Shown here piece after piece: positions 32,310-40,286 of a DNA stretch of 64,000 nt. The notes under the pieces were generated by a model that worked only from the letters and a program-made list of their open reading frames with translations, had not been told where the DNA came from and ran no database searches. The first letter of the stretch is position 1; every line of letters begins with the position of its first letter. The translations under genes were made by a program, and so were the position numbers. This DNA comes from Cohnella fermenti. Its GTDB lineage: Bacteria > Bacillota > Bacilli > Paenibacillales > Paenibacillaceae. Where the stretch lies: assembly GCF_004801405.1 (NCBI RefSeq), contig NZ_SSOB01000001.1, forward strand, positions 186,001-250,000, in the 5' to 3' direction.

Positions 32310-34466
32310 TCATCTTGGAAGCTCCCCCGGAAGCTCCAGCACGAATGTGCTCCCGCTCGGGGAGCTCTCCTCCAGCCGAAGCTCGCCGCCGAGCGCGGTT
32401 GCCAGCAGGCTGCTGTAGGTGAGCCCGAGGCCGAGCCCGCGCATGTGCCGCTTTTTCCATTCGCCGCGGTAGAAGCGCTCGAAGATGTATGGGCGCTCCT
32501 CCGTCGGGATGCCGCAGCCGTTATCGGCGATCTCAATTCGCACACGACCGGCGGGGACGGCCACGGAAGGGAGGGCGTTTGAATGCGAGGAGACATTCGA
32601 TGGTTGCGGTCCAACATCCGAACCCGCCCGAACGCCCGCCTTCGCCCCCGATCCCGTCCGAACTCCCGCTTCGGCCTCCGACCTCGCTCGAACCTCTGCC
32701 TCCGCCCCCGACCTCGCCCGAACTCCCGCTTCGGCCTCCGACCTCGCTCGAACCTCTGCCTCCGCCCCCGACCTCGCCCGAACCCCCGCTTCGGCCTCCG
32801 ACCTCGCTCGAACCTCTGCCTCCGCCCCCGACCTCGCCCGAACTCCCGCTTCGGCCTCCGACCTCGCTCTAACCTCTGCCTCCGCCCCCGACCTCGCCCG
32901 AACTCCCGCTTCGGCCCCCGAACCCGCCCGAACTCCCGCTTCGGCCTCCGGCCTCGCTCGAACCTCTGCCTCCGCCCCCGACCTCGCCCGAACTCCCGCT
33001 TTGGCCCCCGAACCCGCCCGACCTCGTGCTTCCGCCCCCGACCTCGCGCCAACCTCCGCTTCGGCCTCCGAACCCGCCCGAACTCCAGCCTCCGCCCCCG
33101 ACCTCGCCCGAACGCCCGCCTCCGGCCCCGACCTCGCTCGAACCTCTGCCTCCGCCTCCGACCTCGCCCGAACCCCCGCTTCCGCCCCCGACCTCGCGCC
33201 AACCTCTGCTTCGGCCCCCGAACCCGCCCGAACTCCAGCCCCCGTTCCCATGCCCGCTCTCGTCCGCGAATCAACCTGCGGATCAACCCCGCCCCCCGCC
33301 AGAAGCCGGACCGTCAACCGGGCCGGCCGAGCCGGCGAGGCGGCCTGCAGGCCGTTGTTCAGCAGATTGACGACGATCTGCTGGATGCGGAGGGCGTCGC
33401 CGACGACATACACGGGGCTGTCCGGCAGCTCCGTCTCCACGGCAGCGCCTTCCCCCGCGTTCGGCAGCCCCCATTGGAAAACAATCTCGCCAAGAAAGCC
33501 CCCCAACTCCAGCCGATCCCGACGGACCTCGACGTGACCGGCGGCGAATGCGTTGTAGTCGAGCAGGTCGGTCACCATCCGCTCCATCCGGTCCGATTCC
33601 TTGAGCGCCAGCCCGAGGAACTCCTTGGCCTCGTCCTCGGTGACGACCTCGTCCCGCACGGCCATCATCAGCCCCTTGATCGAGGTGACGGGGGTCTTCA
33701 ACTCGTGCGTCACCCCTGCCAGCGACAGCGCCCGCCAGTCCTCGAGCTGCTTCAGCCGGCTCGCCATCTCCTTGAACGAGTCGACCAGTTCGTCCAGCTC
33801 CCGCTCCTTCGTCTCCACGTCCAGGCTGACGTCGTACTGTCCGGAGCGAATTCGCCGCGCCCCCTCCGCCACCCGCCGAATCGGCAGCGACAGCTTGCGC
33901 GACAGCAGGTAGATCGTCAGCCAGCCGCACAGGATCATCGTCCCGAGCAGCACGCCGATCAGCGCGAGCTCGTTCGGGCTGTAGGCGAGCGACTTCTTGG
34001 AGAGCAGCAGCGCGACCTGGCCGAGCGGCTTCCCGTCCGCCTCGATCGGGGTGATGACCGCCTGCTGGTTCGGTTTGCCGGAGGCGCTCAGATCGTCCGT
34101 CAAGTAGCTTCGGGCCATCTCTTCGTTCATGGGCGGCCTCGAATATTCGACGCGGCCCGCTTCGTCGGTGATGATCAGGCACAGATCTCCCTTGAAGTTG
34201 AACACCTTCAGCCGGCTGTCGAGCAATTGGTCCATCTGCGGGGGAATCGCCAGCGTCCCGTCCTCCGACGACACCCGATCCGCGATCTCCTGGCCGAGCA
34301 GCCCCGCCGTCTTGAGCCGATTGTCCTTGGCCGTATCCCGAATCCAGTACAGGGCGCACAGCGCGATAATGGTGAAGCCGACGCACAGAATGACGATATA
34401 ACGCAGCGTCCAATACGAGAGAATGGACGTCTTGCGCGGCCGCCGCCGAACTATTCTCCAATCCAT
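32310..34466 (-). CDS. Sensor histidine kinase with a 21-unit repeat inserted in its ATPase domain
   Basis: 718 residues. First span about 22-42 (LRYIVILCVGFTIIALCALY), extracytoplasmic sensor about 43-165, second span about 167-188, HAMP (KLSLPIRRVAEGARRIRSGQ), phosphoacceptor H-box with His254 (GVTHELKTPVTSIKG), N-box about 360-375 (LRIQQIVVNLLNNGLQAAS). Then residues about 409-618 are a Gly/Ala/Glu/Arg/Val/Ser repeat of 10-residue units (AEAEVRARSG, AEAGVRARSE). The ATPase domain resumes with the D-box IEIADNGCGIP, the F-region YIFERFYRG and the G-box MRGLGLGLTY. All catalytic motifs survive. OmpR-type partner lies upstream with a 16-base overlap; ATG at 34466. Confidence 0.88.
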   Translation of the reverse strand: MDWRIVRRRPRKTSILSYWTLRYIVILCVGFTIIALCALYWIRDTAKDNRLKTAGLLGQEIADRVSSEDGTLAIPPQMDQLLDSRLKVFNFKGDLCLIITDEAGRVEYSRPPMNEEMARSYLTDDLSASGKPNQQAVITPIEADGKPLGQVALLLSKKSLAYSPNELALIGVLLGTMILCGWLTIYLLSRKLSLPIRRVAEGARRIRSGQYDVSLDVETKERELDELVDSFKEMASRLKQLEDWRALSLAGVTHELKTPVTSIKGLMMAVRDEVVTEDEAKEFLGLALKESDRMERMVTDLLDYNAFAAGHVEVRRDRLELGGFLGEIVFQWGLPNAGEGAAVETELPDSPVYVVGDALRIQQIVVNLLNNGLQAASPARPARLTVRLLAGGGVDPQVDSRTRAGMGTGAGVRAGSGAEAEVGARSGAEAGVRARSEAEAEVRARSGPEAGVRARSGAEAGVRAGSEAEAEVGARSGAEARGRAGSGAKAGVRARSGAEAEVRARPEAEAGVRAGSGAEAGVRARSGAEAEVRARSEAEAGVRARSGAEAEVRARSEAEAGVRARSGAEAEVRARSEAEAGVRARSGAEAEVRARSEAEAGVRTGSGAKAGVRAGSDVGPQPSNVSSHSNALPSVAVPAGRVRIEIADNGCGIPTEERPYIFERFYRGEWKKRHMRGLGLGLTYSSLLATALGGELRLEESSPSGSTFVLELPGELPR
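32611..33240. repeat. 30-bp minisatellite, 21 units, inside the kinase gene
   Basis: 630 bp of 30-bp units, mostly alternating as a 60-bp pair on the plus strand: TCGGCCTCCGACCTCGCTCG... and TCCGCCCCCGACCTCGCCCG.... The period is a multiple of three, so every frame on both strands stays open, which creates several false long frames here. The first four pairs are nearly identical; later ones are more diverged. Confidence 0.93.
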
Positions 34467-35134
34467 AGCTGATACCCCGTTCCCCGCAGCGTTCGAATCT
34501 CGCCCGCCTCGGCGGGCCAGTTCGCGAGCGCTTGCCGCAGTCTTTTGACCGCGAGATCGACCGCCCGCTCGCTCCCGTCGTAGTCGTTGCCCCACACATG
34601 CTCGATAAGCTGCTCTCTCGTGAAGATCCGGTTAGGGGACTCCGCGAGGAAAAGAAGCAGGGCCAATTCCCGAGGGTTGAGCGACACCTCTGCGGCATTC
34701 AGGAACACGCTTTTGGAGGCGAAGTCGAGCATCAGATTGCCGAAGTGGCGTTTGCTCTCCCCGTCGGTCCAATGCGGTCTTCGGCGCAGCGCCGCTCTGA
34801 CCCGGGCGACGACCTCGTCCGGCACGAACGGCTTGGTCATGTAATCGTCCGCCCCGTCGTTCAGGCCGGCGAGCCGGTCCTGGAGATCTCCCTTGGCGGT
34901 CAGCATGATGACCGGACACGGGCTGCGGTCGCGGATCGCCCGAAGCACCTCCCAGCCGTCCATGCCGGGCAGCATGACGTCGAGCAGAACAAGCGAGAAG
35001 TCCCAAGCGGCGAAGACGGACAGCGCCTCGCTTCCGTCGGAGACGATCTGCGGCCGGTAGCCGGCGCGGCGAAGATAGGCGGCGAGCACGCGCGCAATCG
35101 CGTCTTCGTCCTCGACGATCAGGATCGATTGCAT
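34451..35134 (-). CDS. OmpR/PhoB-family response regulator
   Basis: 227 residues. Receiver domain (about 1-115): ILIVEDEDAIARVLAAYLRR (acidic pocket), phosphoacceptor Asp in FSLVLLDVMLPGMDGWEVLR, Thr in VIMLTAKGD, Lys in DYMTKPFVPDEVVARV. C-terminal winged helix: LNPRELALLLFLAESPNRIF, REQLIEHVWGNDYDGSERAV, IRTLRGTGYQLWIGE. Cognate of the repeat-bearing kinase immediately downstream. The ATG at 35134 starts the conserved domain; a longer frame to 35221 has no support. Divergent from the YceI gene, 190 bases away, a possible target. Confidence 0.93.
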   Translation of the reverse strand: MQSILIVEDEDAIARVLAAYLRRAGYRPQIVSDGSEALSVFAAWDFSLVLLDVMLPGMDGWEVLRAIRDRSPCPVIMLTAKGDLQDRLAGLNDGADDYMTKPFVPDEVVARVRAALRRRPHWTDGESKRHFGNLMLDFASKSVFLNAAEVSLNPRELALLLFLAESPNRIFTREQLIEHVWGNDYDGSERAVDLAVKRLRQALANWPAEAGEIRTLRGTGYQLWIGE

Positions 35135-35324
35135 GGCGCGAATCACCCTCTCCCAGTGTCGTATATCCGCTACTTTTACATAGGAAGAAGGTCTTCGCAA
35201 GGGGGCAGCCGAATTTTCCAACTTTATTTCCTCCGGACACGCGCCGGACTTATTGATCGGCTAGAATGGTCATCAAGCTATAAGGACATAGCCGAGCTTC
35301 AGAGAGACAAGGGAGGAACCATAC

Positions 35325-36062
35325 ATGAGGATAAAAAAGAAAGGTTGGCTCATTGGCGGGGCGCTGGCGGTCGTCATCCTGGGGACGGGGGCGTATACAT
35401 GGTCGAACGATTATCTGGGCAATAACGTCGACATCGAGGGAGTCATCCCCGCCGACGCGAGTCCGGCTCCTTCTTCCTCCGGTTCCTCGGCGGAGTCGGC
35501 GTCGGGATCGTCCGCGGCTTCCGGGGCGGCGGTCGCGGGAGAGCAGCTTAACGGCAACTGGACGATCTCGGACGGCTCCAAGCTCTATCTCTCCGTAACG
35601 ACCTCGCGGGAGACGGTCAACTTCGAGGACGAGGCGGTCAGCGGCAGTTGGACGCTCAATGTGGACGATGCCTCGCAGACGACGGCGGAGGGCAAGATGA
35701 TCATGGACTCGCTCGGCTCCGGCAACAGCATGCGCGACGGGCATGTCAAGGGAACCGAGTACCTGAACGTATCGGAGTTCCCGGAGGCGACGTTCCAGGC
35801 GACCTCGTTCGAGGGAATCCCGGCGGAATGGACGGAGGGCGTCGCTTCCGACATCAAGATAACGGGCACGCTGACGGTTAAGGATATCGCGAAGGAAGTG
35901 ACCTTCGACGCCAAGACGATGTACCGGGCAGGACAAGTTCTTCTGTCGGCAGCAACCGTCGTAACGTTCGCCGACTTCGGCATGGAGAACCCGCACAGCG
36001 TGGTGCTCGATACGCAGAACGATCTGACGGTGCAGCTTGAGCTGGTGCTGGAGAAGGCGTAA
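35325..36062 (+). CDS. YceI-family protein with N-terminal membrane anchor
   Basis: 245 residues. N-terminal signal anchor (KKGWLIGGALAVVILGTGAYTW), a Ser/Ala/Gly-rich tether about 45-75, then a YceI lipocalin-like beta barrel: LNGNWTISDGSKLYLSVTTS, VSGSWTLN, MDSLGSGNSMRDGHVKGTEY, YLNVSEFPEATFQATSFEGI, ITGTLTVKDIAKEVTFDAK. YceI proteins bind polyisoprenoid lipids in known cases. The protein is outside the membrane, tethered by its uncleaved anchor. GGGAGGAACC precedes the ATG. Confidence 0.9.
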   Translation: MRIKKKGWLIGGALAVVILGTGAYTWSNDYLGNNVDIEGVIPADASPAPSSSGSSAESASGSSAASGAAVAGEQLNGNWTISDGSKLYLSVTTSRETVNFEDEAVSGSWTLNVDDASQTTAEGKMIMDSLGSGNSMRDGHVKGTEYLNVSEFPEATFQATSFEGIPAEWTEGVASDIKITGTLTVKDIAKEVTFDAKTMYRAGQVLLSAATVVTFADFGMENPHSVVLDTQNDLTVQLELVLEKA

Positions 36063-36093
36063 GCTTCCTTGGAAGAACAACGAATAGAGAAGG

Positions 36094-36115
36094 GTCGTCC
36101 CGGGCGGGGCGGCCT
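36094..36115. terminator. Hairpin between convergent YceI and Crp genes
   Basis: GGTCGTCCC (36094-36102) pairs with GGGGCGGCC (36107-36115), including two G-U wobbles, with a 4-base loop. It is followed by TGTTCT on the plus side and CTTCTC on the minus side, so it may work for both genes, weakly. Confidence 0.5.
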
Positions 36116-36165
36116 GTTCTGGCTTGCGGCGCCTTGGCGCTCGTTCCCCTCATTCCTCTCGGCCC

Positions 36166-36825
36166 CTACAGGAGATTCAGCATTCGCTTCAGCTCGTCCA
36201 TATCGGTGATATAGATGTAGCCGTCCTCCTTCATGATGACGTTCTTCTTGATCAGGATGCTCATGATCTTCGAGACGGTAATGCGGGAGCAGCCCATCAG
36301 ATCGGCGAACAACTGGTGGGTCATCTTCGTGTTGATCTTGATTCCCTTGTCCGTCTGCACGCCGTAATTGAAGCTCAGGCGGTAAATATACTTGACGATA
36401 ATCTGCTCCTTGTCGAGGAATACCAGCTCTGTCACATGGTCGACGAGGAATTCCATCAGCTCCGACAGATTGCCCATCCAGTTCTCCACGAGCGTCGGAT
36501 CGCTCAGCAGCACCTTGACGAACGCCTTCGGCTCCATGACGCGGAACGTGCACTTCGTGATCGTCGTCGCGGACATGAAGTACGGCCGATGGGTCGAAGA
36601 CCACAGATCCCCGATCAGCTCTCCTTTGTTCACGATATACATGATCTTCTCGTTGCCTTCCGGCGTCGTGATCGAGAACTTCACCCTGCCCGATTCAACA
36701 TAATAAATCTGATTAAGGTAAGTCCCTTCCTCCGCCACGATCCGGTTCTTGTTCATCGTAACGGCGGGGCAGTCCGCGAAGCGGTCCTTCCACAGATCGT
36801 TCTGAATATAATGTGTCTTCGACAT
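36166..36825 (-). CDS. Crp/Fnr-family transcription regulator
   Basis: 219 residues. Cyclic-nucleotide-binding-type barrel at the N-terminus (AEEGTYLNQIYYVESGRVKF, KGELIGDLWSSTHRPYFMSA), long dimerisation helix (PTLVENWMGNLSELMEFLVD), and a C-terminal winged helix (THQLFADLMGCSRITVSKIM, SILIKKNVI, GYIYITDMDELKRML). No Fnr-type cysteine cluster is visible; the two Cys in the N-terminal half are isolated. The effector is unknown. GGAGGCC precedes the ATG. Divergent from the peptide operon, with a cre-like site and palindromes between them. Confidence 0.9.
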   Translation of the reverse strand: MSKTHYIQNDLWKDRFADCPAVTMNKNRIVAEEGTYLNQIYYVESGRVKFSITTPEGNEKIMYIVNKGELIGDLWSSTHRPYFMSATTITKCTFRVMEPKAFVKVLLSDPTLVENWMGNLSELMEFLVDHVTELVFLDKEQIIVKYIYRLSFNYGVQTDKGIKINTKMTHQLFADLMGCSRITVSKIMSILIKKNVIMKEDGYIYITDMDELKRMLNLL

Positions 36826-36988
36826 TCGGGAGGCCTCCGATCCCTTTGTTCGTGTTAGGTAAAGTGACGTATGAGAGGGCGTTCGGCGGACGAACGGCAG
36901 ATTTTCCTGTGGCAGAACGAGCCGATCGCTTTGTATTTTATGTACTTAATCATAGCATAATTTGCGCGGAAGATAGATTTCTGAAAAT

Positions 36989-37002
36989 TAAAAACGTTTA
37001 CA
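36989..37002. promoter_or_regulatory. cre-like (CcpA) site
   Basis: TAAAAACGTTTACA; read on the minus strand, TGTAAACGTTTTTA matches the catabolite-responsive consensus TGWAANCGNTNWCA at 13 of 14 positions. It lies in the divergent spacer between the Crp-type gene and the peptide operon, so either could be under carbon catabolite control. Confidence 0.55.
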
Positions 37003-37013
37003 TACCCGGGATG

Positions 37014-37029
37014 TGTAGCGTGCGCTACA
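37014..37029. promoter_or_regulatory. Palindromes upstream of the peptide operon
   Basis: TGTAGC-GTGC-GCTACA is a perfect 16-bp palindrome followed by GTTTTTG. Some 33 bases on, TTATCAC (37063-37069) and GTGATAA (37086-37092) form a second inverted repeat. Either could be an operator, possibly for the divergent Crp-type regulator; neither is a known Crp or Fnr consensus. Confidence 0.4.
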
Positions 37030-37123
37030 GTTTTTGTTCGTCTGTCTGAGTAGAATGTAAATTAATTATCACGGCGATAAGACATGTGATAATAACTAAC
37101 ATAATCAAGGGGTGGGCTTATCG

Positions 37124-38848
37124 ATGACAAAAGGCATGACAGCTTTATTCGCTTCGATCCTAAGCTTAAGCTTGATGCTCGCGGGCTGCAGTTCGAACAA
37201 CTCGAATGGTGCGAACAGCTCGGGAAGCGCGACTCCGTCCTCGTCCGCATCCTCGTCGGCAACGGCGTCCGCTTCCTCCGAAGGCAAGTCCGGCGGCACG
37301 GTAACGGTCGCGCAGGAATCCGAGCCCGGCAACCTGAACCCTCTTATCTACGCGACGACAAGCGACACCAACGTCACTCATATGATTTACGACTCGCTGG
37401 TCGAGCCGGACGAAGAATTGAACATGGTCGGCGATCTGGCGAAGAGCTGGGACATCTCGGAGGACGGCCTGACGTATACGTTCCATCTGAACGAAGGCGT
37501 CAAGTGGCATGACGGCGAGCCGTTCACGGCCGGCGACGTCGCCTTCACGTTCACCTCGCTCGCCGATCCTCGTTACGACGGCGGCGCCTACAGCCGCGTG
37601 CAGCCGGTCGTCGGGGCGGAGGACTTCCATGCCGGCAAGGCGGACGGCGTCTCCGGCATCAAGGTGATCGACGACAATACGGTGAGCTTCACCCTCGCCT
37701 CGGCCAACGCCTCCTTCCTGGCCAGCTTGTTCATCGGCATCGTGCCGGAGCACATCCTGAAGGACGTGTCGCCGGCGGATTGGGCGAAGCACGATTCCAA
37801 TCGCAACCCGATCGGCACCGGTCCCTTCAAGTTTGTGAAGTGGGAGACGGGACAATACATCGAAGTGGATGCGAATCCGGATTATTTCGGCGGCGCGCCG
37901 AAGCTGGACAAGGTGATTACGCGCTTCGGCGATTCGAACACGATGCTGGCGGCGTTCATGAATCAGGAGATCGACATCGTGCCGGTGCCGGCCGACCAGG
38001 TCGAATCGGTCCGCACGCTCGACTTCGCGGACGTCAAGGCGGCGAACGACCTGTCCGTCTACTACGTCGGCTTTAACCTCAAGAACGAATTTTTCTCCGA
38101 TCTTAAAGTCAGACAAGCTCTCGCTTACGGGACGGACAAGGAATTGATCGTCTCAAGCGTCATCGGCGAATTCGGCGAAGTGAGCGACGATCTGTTCCCG
38201 AACGCGCACTGGTCGCACAACCCGGACGTGACGAAGTATCCGTACGACAAGGATAAGGCGAAGCAACTGCTCGAGGAAGCGGGCTTCACACTGAATAGCG
38301 GCGGAATCTACGAGAAGAACGGCAAGGAGCTCAAGTTCACGTTAAGCGTTCCGACCGGCAAGACCGAACGAGAGAAGACGGCCGTGCTGCTGAAGCAGCA
38401 ATGGGGAGAGATCGGCGTGAAGATCGAGATCGCCTCGATGGACTTCTCGACGCTGGTCACGAAGCTGCTTCCGACCGGAAGCGACGGCAAGCAGAGAGCG
38501 GTCGAGGCGAACGATTACGACGCCTACATTCTGGGCTTCGGCGTCGAGGCCGACCCCGACGAGTACCGCTCGTACTTCGATTCCGCGTTCATGCCGCCGA
38601 ACGGCTACAACTTCGTCAGCTACAGCAATCCGGCGATCGACGAACTGTTCGACAAGGAGCTGACGCAGACGGATCAGACGGAGAGAACCGCAACGTTCCA
38701 CGAGATCGGCAAGGTGCTGTCCGACGACGTGCCGTGGATTCCGATCTACGGGCAGAAGACGGTGTTCGCCGCGAACAAGAAGATCGCGAACTTCAATCCC
38801 GACTTCCGCGGCGTCAGCTTCAACGCCAAGGACTGGAGCCTGAACTGA
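37124..38848 (+). CDS. Peptide ABC transporter substrate-binding lipoprotein (OppA/DppA family)
   Basis: 574 residues. Lipobox LMLAGC (lipidated Cys about residue 21), Ser/Ala/Asn-rich tether, then an SBP_bac_5 domain: GGTVTVAQESEPGNLNPLIY, LAKSWDISEDGLTYTFHLNE, VKWHDGEPFTAGDVAFTF, IGTGPFKFVKWETGQYIEVD, LKVRQALAYGTDKELI, YDAYILGFGVEADPDEYRSY. It binds oligopeptides or dipeptides for import. ATG at 37124 with AAGGGGTGG upstream; the GTG at 37112 overlaps that site. First gene of an eleven-gene operon whose permeases and ATPases come after four peptidase genes. Confidence 0.92.
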   Translation: MTKGMTALFASILSLSLMLAGCSSNNSNGANSSGSATPSSSASSSATASASSEGKSGGTVTVAQESEPGNLNPLIYATTSDTNVTHMIYDSLVEPDEELNMVGDLAKSWDISEDGLTYTFHLNEGVKWHDGEPFTAGDVAFTFTSLADPRYDGGAYSRVQPVVGAEDFHAGKADGVSGIKVIDDNTVSFTLASANASFLASLFIGIVPEHILKDVSPADWAKHDSNRNPIGTGPFKFVKWETGQYIEVDANPDYFGGAPKLDKVITRFGDSNTMLAAFMNQEIDIVPVPADQVESVRTLDFADVKAANDLSVYYVGFNLKNEFFSDLKVRQALAYGTDKELIVSSVIGEFGEVSDDLFPNAHWSHNPDVTKYPYDKDKAKQLLEEAGFTLNSGGIYEKNGKELKFTLSVPTGKTEREKTAVLLKQQWGEIGVKIEIASMDFSTLVTKLLPTGSDGKQRAVEANDYDAYILGFGVEADPDEYRSYFDSAFMPPNGYNFVSYSNPAIDELFDKELTQTDQTERTATFHEIGKVLSDDVPWIPIYGQKTVFAANKKIANFNPDFRGVSFNAKDWSLN

Positions 38849-38883
38849 TCGTCGTACCCGCGGCTCGTCCGCACGGGAGATAT

Positions 38884-38903
38884 GGGAATCCGCCGGGATT
38901 CCC
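38884..38903 (+). terminator. Intra-operon attenuating hairpin after the binding-protein gene
   Basis: Perfect 8-bp stem GGGAATCC / GGATTCCC with loop GCCG, extendable by A-T pairs, then GTATTTCCCTTTATT. Its position fits the usual partial terminator that keeps the binding protein more abundant than the downstream products. Confidence 0.65.
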
Positions 38904-38945
38904 GTATTTCCCTTTATTCCCCTCTTGCAGAAGGAGCATGACGCG

Positions 38946-40286
38946 ATGAACAAGGCAGACGACATTCAGCAGGAAGCGCTGGCGATGCTCCGCGAGCTTG
39001 TCCGCATCGATACGACCAATCCGCCCGGACGCGAGCTGGCAGCGGCGAGGTATATCGCGGGGATCGCCGAGGCCGAGGGGATTCCGTTCGAGCTTGTCGA
39101 GACGGCGGAGGGCCGAGGCAATGTAATTGTGACGCTTAAGGGACGGGAGCCGGGGCCGCCGCTGATTCTCTTGTCGCATCTCGACGTGGTGGGGGCCAAG
39201 GCGGAGGAATGGAAGCATCCGCCGTTCGCGGGAGAGATTGCGGACGGTTATCTGTGGGGCCGAGGGACGATCGACACGAAGCAATTGACCGCCATGGAGC
39301 TGATGACGATGCTCCTGATTGCCCGCAGGAAGCTTGTTCCGCGCCGCGACATCGTCTTGATCGCGACGGCGGACGAGGAGAGCGGCAGCGAATTCGGATT
39401 GAAGTCGCTGCTTAAGACGCACGGGGAGCTGTTCCGGAATGCGGACGTCGTCAGCGAAGGGGGCGGGTTCCCGATCCGCGTGAACGGGAAGACGTTCTAC
39501 CTGTGCGAGGTCGGTCAGAAGGGACTGTGCCAGGTCAAGTTCACGTACAAGCGGGTGCCGAACGCCAATCCGTTCTATCCGGAGAACGCCGGCATGCGCA
39601 GCTTCGCGGAGCTGCTTCGGCGCATCGCCGCCGCGAACTGGGAAGGAGAAGTGCCGAAGACGACGGAGCGGCTGCTCGCCGAGCTGCTGGCCGCGTGCGG
39701 GCAGCGTGCGGACGGAATGGCGTTGGACGTTCGGATCGATTACTTGAGGGAGAAGGTCAGTCCCTTGTTCGGAAGAATGATCAAGGCGATGACCGAGAGC
39801 ACGATTGCGCTTACGATGTGGAACGGCGGCCGCAGCCGCAGGGAGCTGATCGGGGAATACGAGGCGACGGCGGATATCCGCCTGCTGCCGGGCGTCTCCC
39901 GGCAGGAGGTCGAGAGCAGGCTGAACGCGCTCTGCGAAGGGCTCGGCATCGACTTCGAGATCCTCGTCTGCCAATCCGGCTACGATTCCGGAGCGGAAGG
40001 CGAGCTGTACGAGGCGATTCGCGCCGCGATTGCCGTTCACGCGGAAGGGGCGAAGGTCGTCCCCTTCATCGCGACGGGAACGAGCGACGGCAGATATCTC
40101 AGGGAATACAACAGCAGGGTGTTCGGGTTCTCGCCGGTGCTCGCGGAGGACATGACCTTCGAGCAGGCCGTCACGATGGTGCACGGCGTCAACGAGAGAA
40201 TCTCCTGCGATTCGATAGGCTTCGGAACGGCGACACTGCACGAGGCCGTTCTCCATTATGGCTTGGGAGGCGAGCGTCATGATTAA
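38946..40286 (+). CDS. M20-family metallopeptidase (ArgE/DapE-like), atypical dimerisation domain
   Basis: 446 residues, cytoplasmic. Two-zinc site residues are in place: LLSHLDVVGAK (His), LWGRGTIDTKQLTAM (bridging Asp), ATADEESGSEFGLKS (Glu pair), and HGVNERIS near the end (last His). The lid/dimerisation domain lacks the usual GHxS histidine: where its paralogue at 41488 has GDSGHASCPP, this has YKRVPNANPFYPEN. Because that His normally completes the active site of the partner subunit, substrate or mechanism may differ. ATG at 38946 with AAGGAG; it overlaps the next gene by 8 bases. Confidence 0.85.
   Translation: MNKADDIQQEALAMLRELVRIDTTNPPGRELAAARYIAGIAEAEGIPFELVETAEGRGNVIVTLKGREPGPPLILLSHLDVVGAKAEEWKHPPFAGEIADGYLWGRGTIDTKQLTAMELMTMLLIARRKLVPRRDIVLIATADEESGSEFGLKSLLKTHGELFRNADVVSEGGGFPIRVNGKTFYLCEVGQKGLCQVKFTYKRVPNANPFYPENAGMRSFAELLRRIAAANWEGEVPKTTERLLAELLAACGQRADGMALDVRIDYLREKVSPLFGRMIKAMTESTIALTMWNGGRSRRELIGEYEATADIRLLPGVSRQEVESRLNALCEGLGIDFEILVCQSGYDSGAEGELYEAIRAAIAVHAEGAKVVPFIATGTSDGRYLREYNSRVFGFSPVLAEDMTFEQAVTMVHGVNERISCDSIGFGTATLHEAVLHYGLGGERHD

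Noticed and set aside
32485..34472. Long plus-strand open frames rich in Ala/Ser/Pro/Arg across the kinase gene
   Set aside because: They exist because the 30-bp minisatellite keeps all frames open; the minus-strand frame alone has HAMP, H, N, D and G boxes and a response-regulator partner.
36812..37049. Plus-strand frame in the Crp/peptide-operon spacer
   Set aside because: It overlaps regulatory palindromes and the start of the divergent regulator and shows no domain.
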